A stretch of DNA of 64,000 nucleotides, from assembly GCF_002813375.1 (NCBI RefSeq), contig NZ_PHUJ01000003.1:186001-250000 (forward strand). The letters run 5' to 3'. The notes beneath the pieces were generated by a model. The model did no database searches, was not told the origin of the DNA, and saw only the letters and a list, made by a program, of their open reading frames with translations. A program made the position numbers and the translations under genes. Of this stretch, positions 6,420 to 13,641 are shown piece by piece; positions within the stretch are counted from its first letter, which is position 1; every line of letters begins with the position of its first letter. The stretch comes from Pseudonocardia alni. GTDB lineage: Bacteria; Actinomycetota; Actinomycetes; Mycobacteriales; Pseudonocardiaceae.

Positions 6420-9053
6420 TCATCGCCGGCGCCCGGTGCCCCGTCCCGGTGTCGCGGTCCGCGGGTCCTCGGGCCAGGCGTGCTTGGGGTAGCGCCCGCG
6501 GAGCTCGGCCCGGACCTGTGGATAGGCGTTGTCCCAGAACGAGTCCAGGTCCGCGGTGACCGCCGTCGGACGCCCGGCGGGGGAGAGCAGGTGCAGCACC
6601 ACCGGCACCCGCCCGTCGGCGACGGCCGGGGAGCCGGTCCACCCGAACACCTCCTGGACCTTCACCGGCAGGGCCGGGGCCGCGCCGGAGTAGTCCAGCG
6701 CGATCCGGGACCCGGTGGGGACGGTGAGCCGCTCCGGGGCCAGCTCGTCGATCCGCCCGGCGAGCCCGCCCACGTACGCGGCGACGTGGCGGCGCAGCGC
6801 GGGGCCGGCGTCGACCCGGGCCAGGTCGGAGCGGCGCCGGGCGGTGGCGAGCGGACCGGCCAGCCACCCGGCGGGATCGGCGGCCGAGTCGAGCAGCGCC
6901 TCCTCGGACACGTCGGGCCACGGTGCGCCCAGCACCCGGTGCAGGAAGTCCAACCGCTCGCGCAGGGAGACCGCCCCCGCCGTCCAGCGCAGCAGCCCGG
7001 TGCCCTCGGCACGCAGCCCGGCGACGAGCGCGTCGCGGACGGCGCCGGGGTCGGGGGAGCGGTCGGGCTTCTCCGACAGCACGATCGCGCCGAGCCGGTC
7101 GACGGTGCGGGCGCGGACGTCGCCGTCGCTCCAGACGGCCTCCGAGCCGGTGACCTGCAGCGGCGCGGCGGCCCGCAGCGCGGTCGCGGCGTCGGTGGTC
7201 GCGGCGAGGCGGACCCGGCCGTGGGTCTGCCCGGGGCGCCGGTCGGCGACGGCGACGGCCAGCCACTCGGCGTCGCGCAGCGGGCCGGGCGGGACCTCGA
7301 CGGCGGTGCCACCGGTCATGAGGAACACCCCGGCCGCGGCGTCGCGGCGCCGGGCGAGCCGCTCGGGGTAGGCGAGCCCGGTGACCAGCGCGACGAGCTC
7401 GGCGTCCGGAGCCCCCGCGGCGCGCCCGGCCCGTTCGCGCGCAGGGCCCGGGGCCGCGGCGGCCGGGCCGGAGTGCGCCCCGGCTCCCGGCGAGGTGCCC
7501 GGCGACACGGTGGCGGTCGGCGAGGCGGCGACCGAGGAGGAGGCGGGCGACGAGGCGCGGGCGCGGCGCAGTGCACCGGTCAGGCGGTCCCGGTCCCCAC
7601 GCCACCGCCCGGCGCCGGGGGCGTCGCCGGAGCGCAGCCGGGTCAGTGCGGCGGTCAGGTCGTCGGCGGGACCGGCGAGGGTGTCGTCGTCGAGGACGGC
7701 GACGATCCCGGCGACCTCCCGCGGGTCCCCACCGGCGGCGACGCCGTCGAGCAGGGCCCTGGCGAGGCGCGGGTGCAGGCCCAGCGCGGAGATCCGCCGT
7801 CCCCGGTCGGTGACCGCGCCTCGCGTGTCGATCGCGCCGAGTGCGGTCAGCACCGTCCGTCCGGCGGCCAGCGGACCGGGCGGCGGGGCGTCCCACCAGC
7901 GAAGACCGCTGCCGTCGGGGGTGCCCCAGACGGCGAGGTCCAGCGCGAGCGCGGTCAGGTCGGCGGTGCGGATCTCGGGGTCCGGGGCGTCGGCGAGGAC
8001 CTCGCCCTCGGGCCAGCAGCGGTAGGCGACGCCGGGTGCCTCCCGGCCGGCGCGGCCGGCGCGCTGGGTCGCGACCGCGCGCGAGACCCGCCGCGTCACG
8101 AGGCCGGACAGTCCGCGCCGGTGGTCGGTGTGCGGGACCCGGACGAGCCCGGAGTCGACGACTGCCCGGACACCGGGCACGGTCAGACTGGACTCGGCGA
8201 CGGCGGTGGCGAGCACGATCCGGCGTCGCGGCCCGTCGCGCAGCGCCGCGTCCTGCTCCGCGGCGGGCAGCCTGCCGTGCAGCGCGAGGACGTCGGCGTC
8301 GGGTCCCAGCTCGCGCAGCGCCGACGCGGTCCGCCCGATCTCCGCGACGCCCGGCAGGAACGCCAGCACGCTGCCGTGCTCGAGCGCCCGCACGCACGTC
8401 CGGGCGACGGTGTTCTCGATCCGCTCGGTCCCGCCGCGACCGGCCCGGGCGGGCGGGACGTGGGCGACGGCGACGTCGTAGCTGCGGGCGGCGACCTCCA
8501 GCACCGGCGCGGGCCGGTCGTCGTCGCCCAGCAGCACGGCGGGGCGGGCCGCGTCGAGGGTCGCGGAGGTGGCGAGCAGCCGCAGGTCGGGCCGCAGCCC
8601 GTCGCGGGCGTCGAGCAGCAGGGTGAGCAGCAGGTCGGCGTCGAGGTGACGCTCGTGCACCTCGTCGAGGACGACGGTGGACACCCCGGCCAGCTCCGGG
8701 TCCCCGGCGAGGCGGCGCAGCAGCAGGCCGGAGGTGACGACCTCGACCCGGGTGTCCGGCCCGGTGCGGGCGTCGCCGCGGACGCGGTAGCCGACCGGCC
8801 CACCGACCTCGGTCCCCAGCAGCGACGACATCCGGGCCGCGGCGGCGCGGGCGGCGACCCGGCGCGGCTCGGCGACCAGCACCGTGCCCCCGGGTGCCGG
8901 GCCGGAGCCGTCGAGCCCGGCCAGGGCGAGCGGGACGAGGGTGGTCTTGCCGGTACCGGGCGGGGCGACGAGCACGGCGCCGCCGCGGTCGTCCAGCGCC
9001 GCCCGCAGCTCGTCGAGGACGGCGCGGACCGGCAGGTCGGGGAGTGGGGGCAT
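6420..9053 (-). CDS. hrpB: ATP-dependent helicase HrpB
   Basis: About 877 residues, a DEAH/DExH superfamily 2 helicase. Walker A is PPGTGKTT (near residues 31-38), the DEVH box is LDEVHERH (near 130), motif III is SAT (near 164) and motif VI is QRAGRAGR (near 330-337). The long C-terminal part with the HrpB-type ending (DYSGAAPALPVKVQEVFGW) distinguishes it from HrpA. HrpB is a putative RNA helicase with unclear cellular role. Two in-frame starts are adjacent (GTG 9056, ATG 9053); neither has a ribosome site, so a leaderless start is possible. The length is slightly above the enterobacterial protein because of an Ala/Pro-rich insert near residues 480-540. Confidence 0.9.
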   Translation of the reverse strand: MPPLPDLPVRAVLDELRAALDDRGGAVLVAPPGTGKTTLVPLALAGLDGSGPAPGGTVLVAEPRRVAARAAAARMSSLLGTEVGGPVGYRVRGDARTGPDTRVEVVTSGLLLRRLAGDPELAGVSTVVLDEVHERHLDADLLLTLLLDARDGLRPDLRLLATSATLDAARPAVLLGDDDRPAPVLEVAARSYDVAVAHVPPARAGRGGTERIENTVARTCVRALEHGSVLAFLPGVAEIGRTASALRELGPDADVLALHGRLPAAEQDAALRDGPRRRIVLATAVAESSLTVPGVRAVVDSGLVRVPHTDHRRGLSGLVTRRVSRAVATQRAGRAGREAPGVAYRCWPEGEVLADAPDPEIRTADLTALALDLAVWGTPDGSGLRWWDAPPPGPLAAGRTVLTALGAIDTRGAVTDRGRRISALGLHPRLARALLDGVAAGGDPREVAGIVAVLDDDTLAGPADDLTAALTRLRSGDAPGAGRWRGDRDRLTGALRRARASSPASSSVAASPTATVSPGTSPGAGAHSGPAAAAPGPARERAGRAAGAPDAELVALVTGLAYPERLARRRDAAAGVFLMTGGTAVEVPPGPLRDAEWLAVAVADRRPGQTHGRVRLAATTDAATALRAAAPLQVTGSEAVWSDGDVRARTVDRLGAIVLSEKPDRSPDPGAVRDALVAGLRAEGTGLLRWTAGAVSLRERLDFLHRVLGAPWPDVSEEALLDSAADPAGWLAGPLATARRRSDLARVDAGPALRRHVAAYVGGLAGRIDELAPERLTVPTGSRIALDYSGAAPALPVKVQEVFGWTGSPAVADGRVPVVLHLLSPAGRPTAVTADLDSFWDNAYPQVRAELRGRYPKHAWPEDPRTATPGRGTGRRR

Positions 9054-9069
9054 CACTCCCGAGTATGGG

Positions 9070-9219
9070 TCAGGCCAGCCCGCTGTAGGACAGCACCATG
9101 ATCACGACGACGGCGGCGGCCAGCCCGGCGGTGATCAGCAGCAGCACCCAGCCCGGCAGCGCGGTCCCGTCGAGGACGGGGGCCGCGGGACGGTGGGTGG
9201 CTGCGGTGGTGGCGGGCAT
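9070..9219 (-). CDS. 49-residue single-pass membrane protein
   Basis: ATG at 9219 is preceded by a GCAGGAGC ribosome site. The frame encodes 49 residues: an Ala/Thr-rich N-terminus, then one membrane helix with the segment WVLLLITAGLAAAVVVIMV, ending SYSGLA. It lies between hrpB and the acyl-CoA dehydrogenase operon and is transcribed in the direction of hrpB, 14 nt upstream of it. I do not recognise a family. A good ribosome site, a sensible hydrophobic profile and actinobacterial codon use support it. Confidence 0.55.
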   Translation of the reverse strand: MPATTAATHRPAAPVLDGTALPGWVLLLITAGLAAAVVVIMVLSYSGLA

Positions 9220-9272
9220 CGTTGCTCCTGCGGTTCGGACTGCGTCGGACGGACGAACCTGATGTCGCGCAC

Positions 9273-9321
9273 GGACCAGGAACCGTTAACCGTGGTCCCC
9301 GAAACTGATGACGGCTAGGTT
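9273..9321 (+). promoter_or_regulatory. Promoter/operator candidate upstream of the acyl-CoA dehydrogenase pair
   Basis: GGACCA (9273-9278) and TGGTCC (9293-9298) are inverted repeats 14 nt apart, and TAGGTT at 9316-9321 fits the TANNNT -10 consensus. The start codon follows at 9369 with its own ribosome site. No adjacent regulator is available to assign. Confidence 0.3.
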
Positions 9322-9368
9322 CGGAGCGACGTCGACGACGACCGTCAGGCCCACCTTCCGGAGGTGCG

Positions 9369-10580
9369 ATGAGCTCGCCCACCACGACCCGACCGGCATC
9401 CGACGCGGCCCGCGTGGCACAGGCCGCCCGGGAGGTGGTCGAGGCCCACGACCCGCTGTCGGTGCCGCGCGAGGAGCTGTTCGGCGCCCTCTACGACGCC
9501 GGGCTCGCCTGGGTGCACCACCCCGAGGGGCTCGGCGGCCTCGGGCTGTCCCGCGGGCTCCAGCCGGTGGTCGACCAGATCGTCACCGACGCCGGCGGCG
9601 AGCGGATGTTCGCGGTCAACCCGATCGGCTACGGCATGGGCGCGCCGACCGTGGTCGAGTACGGCCCGGACCGTGACCAGGTCGGGGCCTGGCTGCGGCC
9701 GATGGCCACCGGCGAGGAGATCTGGTGCCAGCTGTTCAGCGAGCCCGGCGCCGGCTCCGACGTCGCGGGCCTGGCCACCTCCGCGGTCCGCGACGGCGAC
9801 GAGTGGGTCGTCAACGGGCAGAAGGTCTGGACGACCCTGGCCCACGTCGCGCGGTGGGGGATGCTCGTCGCCCGCACCGACCCCGAGCAGCCCAAGCACC
9901 GCGGCCTGACCTACTTCGTGATCGACATGACCCAGCCGGGCGTCGACGTCCGCCCGCTGCGGCAGATGACCGGGCAGGCCGAGTTCAACGAGGTCCACCT
10001 GCACGACGCCCGGGTCCTCGACGCGCACCGGCTCGGCGAGGTCGGCGCCGGCTGGAAGGTCGCGATCACCACCCTGATGAACGAGCGCACCGCCATCGGC
10101 GGGGTCACCGGGCGGCGCGGCAGCGGCGTCATCGGCGAGGCCCTCGGCCTGTGGCGGGCCCACCCCGACCGGCACACCCCGGTGCTGCGCGACCGGCTCG
10201 CGGCACTGTGGACCCGCGCCGAGACCCACCGCCTCACCCTGGCCCGCGCGCGGCGCACCGCGAGCGCCGGACAGCCCGGTCCGGAGGGGTCGGTGTCCAA
10301 GCTGGTCGGCGCCGAGCTGAACCAGGACGTCTACGAGTTCTGCATGGACCTGCTCGGCCCGGACGCGCTGCTCTACGACGACTGGACGATGGACCGCGGG
10401 CGGGTGCACACCGACCCGAACTCCACGGTGCAGCAGCGCTTCCTGCGCTCGCGCGCGAACACCATCGAGGGCGGTACCTCGGAGGTCATGCGCAACATCC
10501 TCGGCGAACGCGTGCTGGGTCTGCCCGGCGAGCCCCGGTCGGACTCCGACCGCCCCTGGAAGGAGGTCCCCCGTGGCTGA
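9369..10580 (+). CDS. Acyl-CoA dehydrogenase, first subunit of a probable heterotetramer
   Basis: 403 residues. Shows the acyl-CoA dehydrogenase FAD/substrate region CQLFSEPGAGSDVAG and VNGQKVWTTLAHVARWGML, and the C-terminal NTIEGGTSEVMRNILGERVLGLP. It resembles the FadE26/ChsE4-type subunit of mycobacterial alpha2beta2 dehydrogenases, which act on CoA esters of steroid side chains or other bulky acids by alpha,beta-dehydrogenation. CGGAGGTG precedes the ATG. The downstream gene overlaps it by 8 nt and encodes a second, more divergent dehydrogenase, which fits obligate pairing. Substrate unknown. Confidence 0.85.
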   Translation: MSSPTTTRPASDAARVAQAAREVVEAHDPLSVPREELFGALYDAGLAWVHHPEGLGGLGLSRGLQPVVDQIVTDAGGERMFAVNPIGYGMGAPTVVEYGPDRDQVGAWLRPMATGEEIWCQLFSEPGAGSDVAGLATSAVRDGDEWVVNGQKVWTTLAHVARWGMLVARTDPEQPKHRGLTYFVIDMTQPGVDVRPLRQMTGQAEFNEVHLHDARVLDAHRLGEVGAGWKVAITTLMNERTAIGGVTGRRGSGVIGEALGLWRAHPDRHTPVLRDRLAALWTRAETHRLTLARARRTASAGQPGPEGSVSKLVGAELNQDVYEFCMDLLGPDALLYDDWTMDRGRVHTDPNSTVQQRFLRSRANTIEGGTSEVMRNILGERVLGLPGEPRSDSDRPWKEVPRG

Positions 10581-11739
10581 GCAGGAGCTCCGGGAGTTCG
10601 ACGTCACCGACGAGCAGCGCGAGCTGCGCGCGGCGCTGCACCGCTTCGCCGAGCGCCAGCACGACGAGGCCACCCTGCGCCGGCTCGTCGACACCACCGA
10701 CGGGTTCGACCGGGCACTGTGGGCCCGGCTCGGCACCGAGCTCGGCGCGCTGTCCCTCGCGGTGCCCGAGGACCTCGGCGGCGCCGGCGGGACCTGTGTG
10801 GACCAGGCCGTCGCGGCGGAGGAGCTGGGTGCGGCGCTGGTGACCGGGCCGCTGCTCGGCACCGTCGCGCTCGCGGTCCCGGCGCTGGTCGCGGCCCCGG
10901 CGGGCGACGGGCGCGACGCGCTGCTCGCCGCGCTGGCCGACGGCTCGCGCACCGCGGCCCTGGTCGCCCGGCTCACCACGCCCTACGACGGCGCCTCCGC
11001 GGCCGGTGTCACCGCCGACGGCGACCGGCTCACCGGCACGGTGGAGCACGTCCCGGACGCGGGCGCCGCGGACGTGCTGGTCGTCGCGGCCGCGGGGCCC
11101 GAGGGCCCGGTCCTGGCCGTGGTCGACCCCGGCGCCGACGGGGTGCGGGTGCAGCGGTGCGGCTCGTTCGACGTGACCCGCCCGGTCGGCCGGGTCGTCC
11201 TCGACGGGGTGACCGGCACCGTACTCGCCACCGGCGCGGACGCCGACGGCGCGCTGCGGCACGCCTTCCGCACCGCCGGGGCGCTGCTCGCCGCCGAACA
11301 GGCCGGCATCGCCCGTCGGCTGCTCGACCTGACCGTCGCCTACGCGAAGGAGCGGCTGCAGTTCGGCAGGCCCATCGGGTCGTTCCAGGCGGTCAAGCAC
11401 CGGTGCGCGGACATGCTCGTCGCCGTCGAACAGGCCCGGACCGCGGCGCTGCACGCGGCCTGGGCGGTCGACGACCCGCGCGTCGACGATGCCGACCTCG
11501 CCGTGTCGATCGCGCAGGCCACCTGTTCGGAGACGGCGTACCGGGTCGCCGCCGACGCGGTGCAGCTGCACGGCGGGATCGGCTTCACCTGGGAGCACGT
11601 CGCGCACCTGTACTACAAGCGCGCCGTCGCCGACGCGGCGCTGCTCGGGTCCGCCGAGGCCCACCGCGAGCGCATCGCCGTGCTGGTGCTGGACACCCTC
11701 GGCGACGACGTCCGCGAGCCCCGGGTGGCGACCGGCTGA
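10573..11739 (+). CDS. Acyl-CoA dehydrogenase, second subunit of the pair
   Basis: 388 residues. The N-terminal helical region is recognisable, the central part is Ala/Gly-rich and poorly conserved, and the C-terminal part is clear: YAKERLQFGRPIGSFQAVKHRCADM and QLHGGIGFTWEHVAHLYYKRA. The central EPGAGSD-type loop of its partner is missing, as in FadE27/ChsE5-like beta subunits that lack part of the active site. The GTG start has AAGGAGG upstream and overlaps the preceding gene by 8 nt, so translation is coupled. Most likely it works only together with the preceding gene product. Confidence 0.8.
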   Translation: MAEQELREFDVTDEQRELRAALHRFAERQHDEATLRRLVDTTDGFDRALWARLGTELGALSLAVPEDLGGAGGTCVDQAVAAEELGAALVTGPLLGTVALAVPALVAAPAGDGRDALLAALADGSRTAALVARLTTPYDGASAAGVTADGDRLTGTVEHVPDAGAADVLVVAAAGPEGPVLAVVDPGADGVRVQRCGSFDVTRPVGRVVLDGVTGTVLATGADADGALRHAFRTAGALLAAEQAGIARRLLDLTVAYAKERLQFGRPIGSFQAVKHRCADMLVAVEQARTAALHAAWAVDDPRVDDADLAVSIAQATCSETAYRVAADAVQLHGGIGFTWEHVAHLYYKRAVADAALLGSAEAHRERIAVLVLDTLGDDVREPRVATG

Positions 11740-11754
11740 GCGCCGGGGGCCGGG

Positions 11755-13197
11755 TCAGACCTTGTTCAGGCCCGGCTCCCGGTCCGGCACCACGAACGAC
11801 GCCGCCGTGCGCACCGTGGCACCGGGCTCGCTGATCCGGGACACGGTGCGGAAGTCCGCGCGCATCTGCGCGGAGGTGAACGTCGCCAGCACGTAGCCGC
11901 GTCGGTCGAGCGACCACACCGAGCTGCCGCTGCCACCGGACTTCGCGTCGCCGTCGCCGTCGCCGCCGGAGGTGACCGAGGTGGTGACGAGCTCGGTGCC
12001 GGCGATCCGGTCGTCGGCACCGGGGATCTCGTTGGCGTGGTGGACGTGCTCGTCGCCGGTGAGGACCACGGCGTTGCGCACGCCCGCCTCGGTCCAGCCG
12101 CGGACGACCCGCTCCCGGGACCCGGTGAACTCCCCCCAGGTGCCGGACTTGCCGCCCCGGCGCGGGGCGAAGAACACCTGCTGGGCCAGCACGTCCCAGC
12201 CCGCGGCGGAGTCGGTCAGCCCGCGCAGCAGCCAGCGTTCCTGGTCGGCGCCGAGCATCGAGCCGCGCATCCGGTACTGGCGGGTGTCCAGGACGTGGAA
12301 GGTGGCGAGCGAGCCCCACTCCAGCCGCCGGTAGAGCTGCATGTCCGGGCCGTCGGGCACCGAGGCGCGGCGCAGCGGCATGTGCTCGTAGTACGCCTGG
12401 GCCGCGGCCCGGCGCCGGTCGGGCGTCGCGCCGTCCCAGTCGTTGACGACCTCGTGGTCGTCCCACACCACCACCCACGGGGCGACGGCGTGGGCGGCGC
12501 GCAGGTCGTCGTCGGAGCGCTGGTGGGCGTGCGTACGCCGGTACCCGGCGAGGGTCTTCGGCTCCGGCGGGCCCGGGTCGCGGACCTCCCCCCGGTCGGT
12601 CTCGTAGAAGTAGTCGCCCAGGTGCAGGACGAGATCGGGGGCGTCGGCGGCCATCCCGCGGTAGGCGGTGAAGTGGCCCGCACCGAACTTCGCGCACGAC
12701 GCCGTCGCGATGGTCAGCGAGGCGGCGGCCGCTCCCGCCGCGGGCGCGGTCCGGGTGCGCGCGACGGGGGAGAGGTGGCCACCGGTACGGAACCGGTAGA
12801 AGTACTCGCGGCCCGGGGCGAGTCCCGCGGGCTCGGCGTGCACGCTGTGCGCGAGCTCGCGGGTGGCGGTCTCCGTGCCGCGCGACACGACGCGGGCGAA
12901 GCGCTCGTCCTCGGCGACCTCCCACTCGACCTCGACCGCCCGGTCGGGCATCCCGCCGCGGCCGTCCTCGGCGTCGGGCTCGGGGGCGAGCCGGGTCCAC
13001 AGGACCATCCCGTCGGGCGACGGGTCGCCCGAGGCGACGCCGAGGGTGAACGGGTCGGGCGTCGTCGCCTGGCGCAGGGCACCGGCGAACCAGCGGGGCA
13101 CGGCGGCGGGCTCACCGCCGGGCGTGGCCGGCACCAGCCCGGCGACCGCGGCCCCGAGGGTGCCGAGCAGCACGCTGCGGCGTGGCAGTGCGGTCAC
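11755..13197 (-). CDS. phoD: Tat-exported PhoD-type alkaline phosphatase/phosphodiesterase
   Basis: 480 residues. The N-terminus TALPRRSVLLGTLGAAVAGL is a twin-arginine signal, indicating folded export. Typical PhoD segments follow in order: GVASGDPSPDGMVLWTRL (N-terminal beta domain), DLVLHLGDYFYE and VVWDDHEVVNDW (metal site), and LTGDEHVHHANE near the C-terminus. PhoD enzymes use Fe3+/Ca2+ and hydrolyse phosphomono- and diesters, helping phosphate scavenging and teichoic-acid turnover. GTG at 13197 is chosen for the AGGAGGA ribosome site and the Tat motif at residues 5-7; the frame stays open upstream without a plausible signal. Confidence 0.85.
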   Translation of the reverse strand: MTALPRRSVLLGTLGAAVAGLVPATPGGEPAAVPRWFAGALRQATTPDPFTLGVASGDPSPDGMVLWTRLAPEPDAEDGRGGMPDRAVEVEWEVAEDERFARVVSRGTETATRELAHSVHAEPAGLAPGREYFYRFRTGGHLSPVARTRTAPAAGAAAASLTIATASCAKFGAGHFTAYRGMAADAPDLVLHLGDYFYETDRGEVRDPGPPEPKTLAGYRRTHAHQRSDDDLRAAHAVAPWVVVWDDHEVVNDWDGATPDRRRAAAQAYYEHMPLRRASVPDGPDMQLYRRLEWGSLATFHVLDTRQYRMRGSMLGADQERWLLRGLTDSAAGWDVLAQQVFFAPRRGGKSGTWGEFTGSRERVVRGWTEAGVRNAVVLTGDEHVHHANEIPGADDRIAGTELVTTSVTSGGDGDGDAKSGGSGSSVWSLDRRGYVLATFTSAQMRADFRTVSRISEPGATVRTAASFVVPDREPGLNKV

Positions 13198-13390
13198 ACG
13201 TCCTCCTGTGCGTGGTGGTCGGGGAGAACCGTCCATGCTCCGCCCCGGCGACCCCGGCGGCGGTGCGCACGCGCCGGGGCCGGTGTCGCCGGACGAGTGA
13301 ATCACCGCGGGTGCCCGGCCACGGGCGATCGGCCGGAACCGGCCGGGTGCACACCCGGTCCCCCGCGGCACGCCCGCACCGACGACTGAT

Positions 13391-13406
13391 ATGCAGTGAC
13401 CTGCAT
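13391..13406. promoter_or_regulatory. Palindrome ATGCAG-TGAC-CTGCAT, candidate operator
   Basis: Perfect 6-bp arms with a 4-nt centre; the symmetry continues outward imperfectly to 10-bp arms with two mismatches (13387-13410). Located about 200 bp upstream of the synthetase gene and 195 bp from phoD, so either gene could be the target. Confidence 0.35.
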
Positions 13407-13484
13407 CACATCCAGGCTCACGTCGAACCTCCGCTCGTCGAGTCACGAAAGCAGTTCATCGGGATCGCGTCCGCTCGCGGCCCG

Positions 13485-13513
13485 CGACCGCGACGCCCTC
13501 GACGTCGCGGTCG
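13485..13513 (+). terminator. GC-rich hairpin in the cluster upstream region
   Basis: An 11-bp perfect stem (13485-13495 with 13503-13513) and 7-nt loop. A second hairpin with a 7-bp CCCCCGA/TCGGGGG stem and 11-nt loop follows at 13530-13554. They could be a terminator that insulates the cluster, or part of its leader if transcription starts upstream. Confidence 0.35.
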
Positions 13514-13564
13514 GAATCGTGCCGCTCTGCCCCCGAAAATGTGTGAGTCGGGGGTCGGTCGATC

Positions 13565-13590
13565 ATAAATATTGACTATGTAACGCGCTG
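13565..13590 (+). promoter_or_regulatory. AT-rich promoter candidate for the seven-gene cluster
   Basis: This stretch contains TTGACT (13572-13577) and TATGTA (13577-13582). TATGTA as a -10 would place the transcript start close to the ATG at 13594; TTGACT as a -35 would imply a start further downstream. I cannot choose between them. Confidence 0.35.
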
Positions 13591-13641
13591 GAAATGGTCG
13601 ACGATTCTGCCCGTACACGCTCGTACTGCCGGGGGATGGCG

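Larger units (their letters stand above)
13198..13641. other. Intergenic regulatory region before the Dap/Pls-like cluster
   Basis: About 440 bp without a credible gene between phoD (-) and the synthetase gene (+). It holds a 16-bp palindrome (13391-13406), two hairpins (13485-13513, 13530-13554) and a short AT-rich patch near 13565-13590 that stands out from the GC-rich surroundings and probably contains the promoter of the cluster. Confidence 0.6.

Noticed and set aside
6288..9101. A 937-codon open frame on the plus strand opposite hrpB
   Set aside because: No motif, extreme Gly/Arg/Pro content, and hrpB motifs are complete on the other strand.
11340..11588. Short minus-strand frames within the acyl-CoA dehydrogenase genes
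   Set aside because: They lack ribosome sites and any recognisable domain, and lie wholly inside well-supported genes.
13387..13410. A CRP-type site (TGTGA-N6-TCACA) upstream of the Dap cluster
   Set aside because: The outer bases read TGATA and TCACA with wrong spacing; the symmetric core is ATGCAG/CTGCAT instead.
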